This document shows positions 21,326 through 32,800 of a stretch of DNA of 64,000 nt, one piece after another; position 1 is the stretch's first letter, and every line of letters begins with the position of its first letter. The position numbers and the translations under genes are program-made. The stretch spans positions 1,240,001 through 1,304,000 of the forward strand of contig NC_003282.8 in NCBI RefSeq assembly GCF_000002985.6. The letters run 5' to 3'. The notes under the pieces were generated by a model, which saw only the letters and a list, made by a program, of their open reading frames with translations, had not been told where the DNA came from and did no database searches. Origin of the DNA: Caenorhabditis elegans (lineage: Eukaryota; Nematoda; Chromadorea; Rhabditida; Rhabditidae).

Positions 21326-24300
21326 ATGCTTCTCCAATTGTTTCTTCTTGTTTTTTTCGCTTCATATGCGAAGAGTGAGTGTATGGTCAATAGCGATAAA
21401 GAATTCGAAGGATCATGCTTCACGTTCTACAGTCAACAGTTGAATTTCACTGATGCCCGGAATTGGTGTCATAACAAGAATCCGGCGGGTCCATCCTATT
21501 TGGCATATGTTCCTGATCAGATTACCGCCAATTTCTTAGCTAGTGAGTTACTAAACATACTGCGATTAAACACACATTTATTTTATAGCCAGGGCCAGCC
21601 ACGAATATGGACTTGGATTCGGAAGATTTTGGATTGGGCTGAGCCGCAACAGTTCGACCAGTCCATACGCCTGGGACAACGGGAAGCCAGTAACTTATAC
21701 CAATTTCGGCACCACTGAACTGGATCAGAACTACATTTTTGAAGATATGGGCACATCAAGATGGGGTTCATATAAAAACAGTAGCCTAACCTGGTTTGTG
21801 TGCAGTTATGCGGCTACTCCTGCACCAACTATTTCACCAGGTAGGTGGGAATGGGAATACTTGAGAACAGTAAGTTATAGTTCGGATAGCAATTTTTCAT
21901 CAACTTTTTTTTAGTTTGAAGTGCTCCTCTGTTGCTAAATTTTGTGTAGTGTCATTTTTCGAAGGTCCTATTTGATTGATAAGCCATTCATTTATTAACT
22001 CATAGACAAAATAACACAAGAATTAACATTTAAACTTGTGCACGTGTTTTCAGAAGACAACTCGTGCAAACCAGGGAAAAAAGTAACGCTCCTATTCGCT
22101 TACTCAAACGATTTCGATTCGGCAACTGTGAGAAGTACATGGTACCAAGGCTTTTTAACTTTCACTGACGACTATGCAGGTTATGCAATTGTCAGATTTG
22201 ACGTGAACACTGGTCAAGAGGGCATTGCTTACTTTACGGATCTTGAGTAACATTTTTCTTTAATTATTTTTCTAGCCCATTGTATTTCAGTAATGCAACG
22301 TCATATGTGTTCTCCCACCTTCCTGATTCAAACTTGAGATTTGGTGATAACACAACAGGTAGCGACAGCTTGGAAATTATTGAGGTACGGTAAATAATAT
22401 CTCGGCAGTTTGGTTCTCCTTTCTTTCGCACTTCTTCGCCGATTGTTCACCTATATTATCTTGGCGAAGAAGAGCGAAGAATAGGTGAAGAAAGGGTGAA
22501 GAACAGGGGTGTGCGGCAAATTTGCCGAATTTGCCGAATTTGCCGTTTGCCGAGCTCGGCAAATTTCAAAAAAGTAGATTTGCCGAATTTGCCGAGCTCG
22601 GCAAATTTCGAAATTTGCCGCACACGTCAAAAATTTGACAGTAAAATTTTGACTAAAACTGTTGATTTTTTCGGCAAAAATTTAGTAAAATGACAACAAA
22701 TTGAGTTATTTTGATGTTTAAGCAGACACACTACACCTAACCTCGTTCAGAAACCAGAGGTGTGTTAAGAATTCAGTAGTTTTGGTGCTCCAAAAAATAT
22801 CAAAAAATATATAATTTTTCCGAGTTTGTTAAGCACGGCAAATTTGCCGAATTTGCCGAAGAACCAAACTGCCGAGTATATATTATCATACAACGCCATT
22901 AAACTCTAGAAGTTCTATAACAACAACAGTAAACAATATTCTGTCTGTGGATCCAGATGCGTCATTCTTGAAAAGCGCTACTCGAACAGATTGGACATAT
23001 CGAAAACAGTATCAACTGTGAGAAAACATTACGGAATGGTTCATGCATTTTCATCTGTTGATCCGTCAGGAGGAACGCAGTCCAAAGCAATTTACAATCT
23101 CACATCTAAAACAAATGGCGTGTGTAACTTTGGAAAAGACTCGAAATTTGCAGATTTTGTAAGTTAACGAGTTGCCTAGAATAACATAAAACAGTTTTTA
23201 TTTGCTTTATTATATTCGATATTGTTTGAAAACACCCAAATTTTAAAATGAAACTTCTTGAAAAACTCTCAAAAAAATAAGTTGTGGAGACTCAAAAAAT
23301 GCCCAAAAAGTAGTTAAAATTTGATATTTGACGAAAAGAATTTTTTGAAATTTTTTACCAAATCACTTTGTCCATCGACTTTAAAATACCTAAATCAAGT
23401 TGAAAACGCAATACATATAATAAATTAAACGGTGATTTCAAAAAAATTAGTTTCCAGTTGCTGCGACAGTGACAAGTCTGTCAAATTTCAAATTTTCACT
23501 AATTTTATGACATTTTTTAAGCCGCCATAACTATTTTCCGAGAACTTTTCATTATGAAATTCGGTGTCTGGAAGACTATCTTTAATCTAATAAAGCAATA
23601 ATAAATTCAACCACACCACCTTTAAGTCCCTAGTATGGATATATAAGAGGAAAATAATTATTTCTATTGCATTTTGACTTCTAAAACAAGCAAAATAAAA
23701 ATTAATAAATACAACATAATTGATTTATCAGACGGAGGAGTACCAATTCTTCTCTGCTCCATATCCAATGTACTGTGCGAACCCGGTTGTTTCTGGACAA
23801 AACACGGCGGTATTGCCGTCAATGAATGTTAATACTGAATGTTTTCTGTATTGGACACTTGTAACTGTGCAAGATCATGGTTAGTTGTTTTTATTGAATT
23901 TTCTATTCAGCCAAGCTGGTAAGCTATTCTACAAGAAAAGTACACCAAAAAATGAAGAACAATCCCCAATTGTTAGCTTATTTTTTTTTTTTGCAGGTCC
24001 TCCAGATTCATTCCAATCATTCGATCTAAAGTGGTCAAATGAAAAAAGTGGCGGTGACGACTGGTACATCTCCTCGAAGGTAAATCGAATAAAGTTCTCT
24101 GTCAGTGCCCCATACACACTTTTTTCAGAGTCTCTTTGGTGTTCACGGCGACCAATCATACTACTTTGACCTGGGTAGTTATAGCATGCAGCTGCAGTAT
24201 AACTATACTTCTGCTGTAGAGCAAACAATTCAAGTCAGGGTGTACATGAACAGGTACTTGTGTATTATACCCCCGCCATTTTAAAATTTAAACAAAATTC

Positions 24301-24543
24301 CATTAATTTAAACATTTAAATTAAACGTGATACCCATTTTCTTCGTTAGGCTTAGGCATGGTGTTTTCCTAAGCCTAAACGTCCACACGTTTTATTTTAT
24401 AAATTAAAAAATTAGTTTTTAAAATGTCGGGGGTATAATACACAAGTACCCATTAACATGTAAGAACGATTATGAGACTATGTGTTCAGCTTTAATCATT
24501 TTATTCCAGTGCTCCAAAGGATTGGCTGCCGTATTGCGACTAA
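21326..24543 (+). CDS. C-type lectin / VWA-like / CUB-like secreted protein (lectin 5)
   Basis: Exons 21326-21542, 21589-21840, 22054-22246, 22291-22384, 22910-23158, 23732-23879, 23997-24079, 24129-24253 and 24510-24543 join in frame to 464 residues. The signal peptide is MLLQLFLLVFFASYAKS. The lectin domain includes NWCHNKNP, WIGLSRNSST and LTWFVCSYA; the linker is very short (TPAPTISP). The VWA-like domain has LLFAYSNDFD, LEKRYSNRLDISKTVSTVR and SKTNGVCNFGKD, with a three-codon insertion at the start of exon 5 (NNNSKQYS). The CUB-like part has YPMYCANP, TVQDHG, MQLQYNY and DWLPYCD. Intron 4 holds a palindromic repeat (22401-22876), and intron 8 begins exactly with a 196 bp inverted-repeat element that supplies the donor's downstream bases. 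AATAAA follows near 24600. Confidence 0.85.
22401..22876 (-). repeat. Composite palindromic repeat in lectin 5 intron 4
   Basis: Outer arms CTCGGCAGTTTGGTTC (22401-22416) and GAACCAAACTGCCGAG (22861-22876) enclose a partial copy of the TTTGCCGAGCTCGGCAAA repeat starting ACAGGGGTGTGCGGC near 22503. This copy is in the opposite orientation to those at 712 and 61085. One end resembles that of the 61085 copy; the other lacks the CCGCACACCCCTGT end. No coding capacity was seen. Confidence 0.75.
24254..24449. mobile_element. 196-bp inverted-repeat element at a splice donor
   Basis: GTACTTGTGTATTATACCCC at the left is repeated inverted at the right (GGGGTATAATACACAAGTAC), extending to about 33-base arms with one mismatch. 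An inner palindrome surrounds TTAGGCTTAGG...CCTAAGCCTAA. The element begins exactly at the intron 8 donor of lectin 5. Paralogues have GTAG or GTTAG there, so the insertion rebuilt the donor. Confidence 0.8.
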
Positions 24544-25149
24544 CATTTTAATGCCGAATTTTCTTGTTTTTAAATAATTTTGGAACATGGAAAAAGTGAA
24601 TAATAAATTTGTTCCAACACCCAAAGCTTAAGAAATTCCAAAAGCAAGTTAAGTACAATCAACTCATGTGTCAACTCTCAATTTCTTTTGAATTTTCGTG
24701 CTCTCTCCTCTTGTGATCTAAATTTATTTGGTCTATGCATGAGTCCCGTGCCCATGTTCTTTTCTTTCTGTTAATTGATACACTTGACTTATATAATTGT
24801 TGTTTATTCGGAACTGGATATATGTTTGAATATATTTGCTGATGATCGAAATACAAACATGTGACTCTAGTGGCCGACTCGGCTCCTAGAGTGAGTAAGG
24901 ATGACAATCGTGATATTTTTTTTCAATTTAACGTATTCACAAAAAATTCGCCGGTTTCGCTGAACGATTTTATCCATTATTGCATTCCTTAGGTTTTGCT
25001 TGTTTGAAGTATCAATCATGCAATGGTTTCATACAGTTTCAAAGATTTGCGTTCGCCGTTTTCCGAAAATTAAATTCGACGCCATTCCCTGGTCACAATG
25101 AAACCTATGTAGATCATTGCTCACAGGTCACAGCCATTCAGTTTTTCAG
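24544..25149. other. Gap between lectin 5 and orphan CUB half F2
   Basis: No lectin or VWA-like exon is recognisable. The last 150 bases (GCGTTCGCCGTTTTCCGAAA, CTGGTCACAATG) resemble the end of lectin 6 intron 5 near 33000-33090, so the F2 duplication began inside an intron. Confidence 0.55.
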
Positions 25150-25848
25150 TTAATGGGTCATATTCCTATTTATGATCCTCCTTATCCAATTTACTGTGCT
25201 AACCCGATTCTCTCTAGTCAAAACATGATGGAGTTGCCATCAATGAACGTTCCGTTCTCTAGATATTGTTGGGTGACTTTAACAATTCAAGATCACCGTA
25301 GGTTCTTGTTCTTTTACTTTTAAAACATTATTTAATCTTTCAGTTCCCATAGATTCCTTTCGGTCACTCAATCTTTCCATAACCAACGACAACTACAGCG
25401 GCGGTGACTTGAAAGCTTACCCGGCGGTAATTAAAATGACGTATTTCATTAATATCACAAAATTTAGGATTTTAATGGAATCCTTGCCGGTAATTGGTTT
25501 ACTTTTAGCCCGGTGACTTACAGTATGAAACTACAGTATAATTACACGAATGGAGCTGAAGAAGCCACTCGAGTCAGAGTGTACTGTAAAAGGTAGTGCT
25601 TGAAAAAATCAGTTTTTTCTGATCAGATTGTAACGAAATTAAATTGCAATTTTAAAAGTTTTAGGACAAATCCAAATTGAGGCTACTACACCTTTAAACA
25701 TTTTTTAAAAACTGCGTATACACGGAAGTCACAATCATTTTTATCATTTTCAATGTATTTTGCGGATAAAAAGACAAATTAAAAAATCGATTGAACAATT
25801 TTTTGTTATTTCAGTCCTCTTCCATATTGGCTTCCATACTGTGGCTAA
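25150..25848 (+). pseudogene. Orphan CUB-like 3' half (F2), near-copy of the lectin 6 3' end
   Basis: Exons 25150-25297, 25344-25426, 25468-25592 and 25815-25848 equal exons 6-9 of lectin 6 in length (148, 83, 125, 34) and phase. They would code PYPIYCANPILSSQ, QDHLPIDSF, NDNYSGGDL, YSMKLQYNYTN and PYWLPYCG. The 3' flank to about 25980 matches that of lectin 6 (34290-34425) almost base for base. No stop interrupts it, but no signal peptide, lectin or VWA-like exon precedes it. It is probably a partial tandem duplicate, possibly an untranslated relic. Confidence 0.75.
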
Positions 25849-26875
25849 GGCATTTCAAACTCGGCTGATTGGACTCTGATTTAAACAAATTCCAATAAAA
25901 ATTATTTTCGCTCGACATTATTTTATGCATTGTATTAACTAAAATAAACTTAGAAAAATAGCGAATTTCAGCAAAAAAACTCTGATTTGAACAAATTCCG
26001 ATAAGTTATATTCTCTCGACATGTTTTATATATCTCCAAAATGTTACTAGTTTTGGTGCCTGGAAACATTGTTCAATTGTTTTTTTTTTAATTTATAAAA
26101 TACTCAGAAAAGATAAATTGACCCGGAAAATAATACATGAACATGCAATACGAAAGTCAGACGTTTATCATAGAAGTAAACATTAGATCAGAAACTTTTA
26201 AAAAATTGTTTTACAATTACCAACAACCCAAAAATTATGGCAAATAGTCACAAGAAAAAGTATTAAAGTCAGTTTTTTCCTTATCAGTTCAGTTATGGGA
26301 AGAATTGAAGTAATGAATGCAGCGAAAGGAATCGGGAATTAAAAACGGTTTGAACTTTATCAGTGTAAACGAATTTTATCTTGCCAATTGTACAGAGTCG
26401 CCAAAATTCGGTACATAGCGTGTGAATGTTGAAATTTTCTCATTTGACTGATAAACCAGGCCGATTCAACTATTAGGCACTTCAATAAGTTTTGTCGTTT
26501 TTTTTCCCCAAGTTTAATTTTTTCTTAGATATTTTTTTGGTTATATAGAAGACTGTTAGAAATGGTAAGCATAACAAAATACCTAATTTTAAGTCATATC
26601 GGACCATGATAAAGCTCAGAACTGTGAGGACAACTTTTTAATTTCGCCAAAAAGTTTTTTTTTTATCGAAAACTTTTTTTTTCGTCATCACAGTACTGTC
26701 TATCAGATTTAAAATATCAGAAAGTAATCCGATATAGGTGATATTGTTAGGCGTATCACTACTAAAAGTCTTCAATATAACCACATATCTAAGAAAAAAA
26801 AAACAGAAAAACTTATCAAAAGGCCTAATACATAAAAAACCATTTCTTATCAAATGTTTTCTCAGTTGACTTCAA
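25849..26875. other. 3' flank of F2 and upstream region of lectin 6
   Basis: The first 130 bases duplicate the lectin 6 3' flank. The remainder is AT-rich with several GATA-type cores (near 26284, 26358, 26446 and 26844), the last about 30 bases before the lectin 6 ATG. No coding exon was seen. Confidence 0.55.
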
Positions 26876-29800
26876 ATGATACTTCAACTATTTCTTCCCC
26901 TTGTTCTTGCTTCATTTGCACACAGTGCGTGTCTTGACAGTCGAGATAAGGAAATCAAAGGGTTATGTTTCACGTTCGTGTCCCAACAGTTGACATTTAA
27001 TGATGCTCGTAATTGGTGTCATTACCAAAATCCAGTCACTTCTTCTTATTTGGCATATGTTCCTGATCAGTACACCAGCAGTTTTTTGGCCTGTGAGTTG
27101 TTAATCTTATCGAAATTGCACTGTCAAATGATAAAAAGAGCCTCATTCGTATTTCTAGCCTTCAAAAAAAGATTACAAAAAAACCATACTAGTATTAGGA
27201 CAACTGTTGATGTGGTGAATGTAATAGAGACTTTGGGATTGAACCGCTATAAAGTGGTGAAACTTTTTCAAACTCTGAAGAACTTTTTTGTGTCCTTTCT
27301 AAAGGCTTTCAACAGAATATTATTAGAAACAAAACACATCTGAGAAAGTTACATGTGAACACTTTATAATTTTTAGCTGACGCTCGAACGGCATTTGAAA
27401 CAAACAGCGGAAGTTTTTGGATTGGACTGAGTCGAAACAGTTCTTCAAGTCCATTCGCTTGGGATAATGGAAGTCCAGTGACTTACACAAACTTCGGCAC
27501 TCAACTCGGTCAAAATTATTTGGCTCAAAGCGTGGTGAACACAAAATGGAATGCATTTGGAGAGAACGACAAGAACTTGTTTGTGTGCAGTTATAGTCCT
27601 GTTGCTCCACCAACTTTTTCACCTCCGAGCATTTCAACAACTCAACAAATTCCTATAACTTTCGCACCTCCATTAGTTTCTACGACTCAAAAAATTACTC
27701 CAGTTATTTCTACAACTCAGAGAATGCCAGTTACAGGTTAGTAAACGTAAAAAGTTATAATCCAATTGCTCCACCAACTTTTTCACCTCCAGTTATTACT
27801 TCGACTCAAGAACCAATAACAGGTTTGTCAAAAACAAAAATTTTTGGATTTATGAACTTCAAAACCAATAAAAACCAGCACTCTTGATTTAAATTATGAG
27901 CGCTCAATCTTCAATAAAGTAAAAATATAAACAAGGATAAGAAATAAATTTATTTTTCTGAAACTTTGATTATACTATCGGCATTTACCTGCAGCTTCTC
28001 GCACCAACTTTAGCTCTCAGCAGCTTTTTGCACAAATTTTGCCAAAAAAAAGTTTTTTTTTTTTTTTTTCATCCAAGTTTAGACAAAGTCTGACTAAAGG
28101 TAAAGTTTTTAAGTGCAAACTATTTATATATCTTTTTTTTCTAATTAAAAGCACATCCGTAAAAAAAGTATTCCGTTGTGATTAAGTTTGAATTAAAAAA
28201 TTTTGCTCAATTTTTGATAGCTTTGTTGTTTTTCTCATGTAATCAAAAATTTGAACTGCTCGAAAAGTTTTTTTTAAATTACTGACTAGCTGGCTCTCCG
28301 CTTGTTTTAGGGGGTTTTTGCGAGTCGTCTTGAAAGATCGGGGTACGGTAGTTGTACACGAGAGTTATTGTAGACGTAAACCGAGACAACTGGTTTTGCA
28401 CAAAATTTATTCATATTCTGAGTAAAAAAGGATTGTCAGTTGATAGAATTGAACCAACGAGCAAAAATTTCTACAGACATGCGCGGACAACCTTAGATGT
28501 AGAGAAGTGATCACTATAGATGTTTTCCAACTTTATTCCAATCATCCGATATAGTAGCAAATATCCGAAAATTTGGAAATACGCCCGCCTCTGCTTCTAA
28601 ATAGCCAGTCACAGTCGACAACTTTTTAGGCAAAATTAGTACCCCTAATTTGTCAGCTCCCTAAATTGAAATTTCAAAGCCTATCTGTTCAGAAGAAAAT
28701 TCTTGCAAGCCAACTGAAAATGGGACAATACTTTTTGCATTTTCAAATGATTACGGTGCGCAAACTGTGAAAAAAGCGTGGGACGGATATCCTTTTAAAG
28801 TTACCCCATGCTCCGGATATGCAATTGCAAGATTTGATGTGCGTGTAGAAGAAAGCATTGTTTATTTCACGGATTTTGGGTATTTATTTTTATCAAAACT
28901 GTTCATTCTTGAAATCAAAATTTAGAGACGCCCAGTCATATGTGTACTCCCATCTTCCTGATTCCAAATTGGGATTTAGAGACAAAAAGGCAGGGAGTGA
29001 CGCACTTCAAATGGTTGAGGTATGTATTTTTTGTCGGATTACAGGAAATTTCATCCAAAACATTCATTTTACTACTTTAAAGAAATTCTACAACAGTAAC
29101 AAAATTCCTATTTGCGGATCAATTGTCTTAATTCTTTTGAAACGTTATCCAAACGATTGGGATATTTCAAAAACAGTATCACTTGTGAGACAACATCATG
29201 GAATAGTTCATGCACTTTGTTCCGCTGATCCATCAGGCGGAACTCAATCAAAAGCGATTCATAGTCTAACTTCCAAAACGAATGGACTGTATAATATTGG
29301 AAAAGGCAGAGACTTTCATAACGTGAGTGACGATACACATTTTTACATTTTACGTACCTTATAACCGTATTTACGCGAGCAATATTAGAGGTGTCGATGG
29401 ATCGAAAAGGGTCGACCCGGAACCCATTGCATAGTTTGGAAACATGATCGCAATTATATTACAGTGCATTTTTTTTTCCACTTGTACAACTTTAAAGGGG
29501 GCACATTTACGCGGAATGGTCCCGCCATTGGTCTCGCCACGCGCTTCAAAAATCAATGGATAACGCGTGGCGAGACCATTCCGCGTAAATGCGCCCCCTT
29601 TAAAGTTGTAGAAGTGGAAAAAAAATGCACTGTATTACAAAAAATAAATTTTATTTCTTCACATTTTTTTGCCGCGTCCCATTTGGGTCCGACATGCGAA
29701 CCGTCGACCCGACCACGACGGGTCGCGGGTCGAAAAAAAGGACGTCCCCGGTGCATAGAAATCAAATTTGAACAGAACGGATCTTGTTTTAAAAATTTAC

Positions 29801-32800
29801 GTCACATACCAGACCGTGGAAATTGGTCCTAATATCACGTAAAGATGTGTTTTTAGTTTGGGTGATAATGAAAAAGATCAAATTTTGACCCAAAGTAAAA
29901 GGGGACGTCCTGATATTGGGGACAAGGAACATCCCTCGTCCCCCAGTATGGGGACGGGAACGCGTCGCCCCCCCCCCCCCCCCCAAAAAAGGAGCGTCTC
30001 CCAAAAGGGTACGACCCTCATGACTGCCCTATGTTCGGTGGAGCGCGTTTGGACCCATCTAGCAACTGAACACGGTAGCACAGAAACTAGATGGCTTGGT
30101 TCATGATACTCAGTCTGAAAACCTATATTGGCTACTATCTCGAAAACTAACCCCAAATTTTATTTTGCGATGCATATGAAAAATGACCGCAAGAAAATTC
30201 TCTATCTTTTCTATTGAGAAATTTTTTGATTGAAACTTTCCTAACCGGTCAAATTAGGGTTTGTTCGGTAGAGCACGTTTGCACTCATCTAGTTTCTGTA
30301 CCACCATGTGAACCACCGTGTTCAATCACGGTGCTTCAGTTGCTAGATGGGTGCGAACGCGCTCCACCGAACAAACGTGCATAACTTGGTCGGGAAGTAC
30401 AAAATCGAAAATTCATCAACAATAAATATAGATAATTTCATCGCGGTCATTTCTTATACAGTGTGGGAAAGTTCTATAGGACCCCCCCTAATTTGAAGGT
30501 TTGAGGAACTTCCGAAAATTTTTTTGAAAAACTGCTAATGCCATTCGTTTTTAAATTGAAAAAAACCTATATACATTTTTTTCCAGAAGTTTATCTCAAA
30601 AACTGAGGTCGCGCTGGAAAAAACGTCAAAATCCAGTGTGAAACTTCTATAGGACCCCCCGTTTTTTTTCACGATTTTTACTAAAATCAACAGATTTTGG
30701 AATTTTTGACAAAGCTCAAATCAAGTTTGAGTTAGAAATGAGTTCAGATAAGCAGTTTTGACTTTAAAAAATTAATACGAAATGTTCTCGTGGGATCTCC
30801 AGACTGGTTCTGATTCTTCCGATCTTTGATGTTCAAGTCTGTTTCAAGCTTCCTGGTGCTCTCGGTAATGCCAAAACTTGATAAACTCTCTTTAACAAGT
30901 TCCTACTAAAATTCCTAGCACACACACCATAAACATTTTTACGCCATCCCCAAGAAACCAGTCAGAAACAGCGTATTAACAAGTTGCAGTTATTTTTGAT
31001 CAACAACAGAACATTCATATACTAAAATCAAGAAAGGATCAATAGTTAATCGGGTTTCCTTGTGTGCGGATGATCTCAAACAGTCTGTCCTCCATTGATC
31101 TGACCAAACTTTTCAGCTGGTTGTCCGGAATAGACTTCCAAGCGTCGAGAATTCCTTGCTTCAACGATGCAACTGTTGGGTAAGTCTTGTTCTGAGCATA
31201 CACGATACGGACAAGAATCCCCCACAAATTTTCGATTGGATTGAGATCAGGACTTCGAGCTGGCCAATCAAGAAGGTTGATCTTCTTGAGCTTGAAATAG
31301 TCGCGGGTTGAGTTGCTCACATGGATTGTCGCATTATCCTGCTGAAATCTAAAGTCTTTTCTGGAGTAGTGACGAAGATATTTGGAGAGCTCCAGTTCCA
31401 AGACGTTCTGATAGTCAGTGCTGTTCATCTTGCTACTGACGAACTGTATCTCAAGCTTCTTCTTCTCCGTGAACGCTCCCCAAACCATCACCGTTCCTCC
31501 TCCAAAATTACGTCTCGAAAAAACCATTGGTTCCTTGCGCAAATCGCGCCAATAGTAGCGGCAACCGTCAGGCCCATCGAGATTGAATTTCTTTTCATCG
31601 GAGAAGACAACCTAAAACAATGATCCTAATTATTCACTCTTGCTTTTTTAAATTCTCACTTTACTCCAATTCGTTCCCATATTGTTCTTAGCAAATTCCA
31701 ATCGCTTGAGTTTATGGTCTGCAGAGAGTAACGGAGCAGGGCGAAGTTTCTGACGAACGATTACACCAGATCGTTTGATGACATTGAGGATGGTCCTTTT
31801 TGAAGCAGACAATTGAAGCTCATTGCGAATATCTCTTGCCGTCTTACAGGAGTTGGAGGCAGCACGAATCACATTTCGTTCGTCACGCACGGAGAGAGCT
31901 TTGCGACGAGGAGCTCTTTTAGATGTACCGTAGCTCACCGGATCCTTCAGATACTCGCGAATACAGTGTCGAGAACGGGAAATTTTCCTACTCATTTCAT
32001 GCAGGGACACATTGAGCAATTTCATAACATCCAGCTGAGCGCGTTCAGTGTCCGAAAGGGCAGATCCTCGAGGCATTGCAAGTTAGACTGCTTTCGAAGT
32101 AAGCTTTCCAGCCTCTATATGTGTGCCACAACACATGCCACAATTCCACATTTAATAATTCACGCAAAAAATAGTAAATAACATCTGTGAGGGACAATTT
32201 AACTTGAAATATTGGTCCCATGGAACCTTGTAATCAAAGAAAAACGATTTGATTCCTGATAAGCCTTCCATTGTTTCCTGCTGCATATTTTGCCAAATCA
32301 GCTTGACTACACAGTCGAAACATCTAAAGTGCGTGCTAGGAATTTTAGTAGGAACTTGTTAAAGAGAGTTTATCAAGTTTTGGCATTACCGAGAGCACCA
32401 GGAAGCTTGAAACAGACTTGAACATCAAAGATCGGAAGAATCAGAACCAGTCTGGAGATCCCACGAGAACATTTCGTATTAATTTTTTAAAGTCAAAGCT
32501 GCTTATATGAACTCATTTCTAACTCAAACTTGATTTGAGCTTTGTCAAAAATTCCAAAATCTGTTGATTTTAGTAAAAATCGTGAAAAAAAACGGGGGGT
32601 CCTATAGAAGTTTCACACTGGATTTTGACGTTTTTTCCAGCGCGACCTCAGTTTTTGAGATAAACTTCTGGAAAAAAATTTATATAGGTTTTTTTCAATT
32701 TAAAAACGAACGGCATTAGCAGTTTTTCGAAAAAATTTTCGGAAGTTCCTCAAACCTTCAAATTAGGGGGGGTCCTATAGAACTTTCCCACACTGTATGC

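Noticed and set aside
27093-27376. Read-through of lectin 6 exon 1 to a 155-residue product
   Set aside because: The donor at 27093 is conserved in all paralogues, and the extension has no similarity to the lectin domain.
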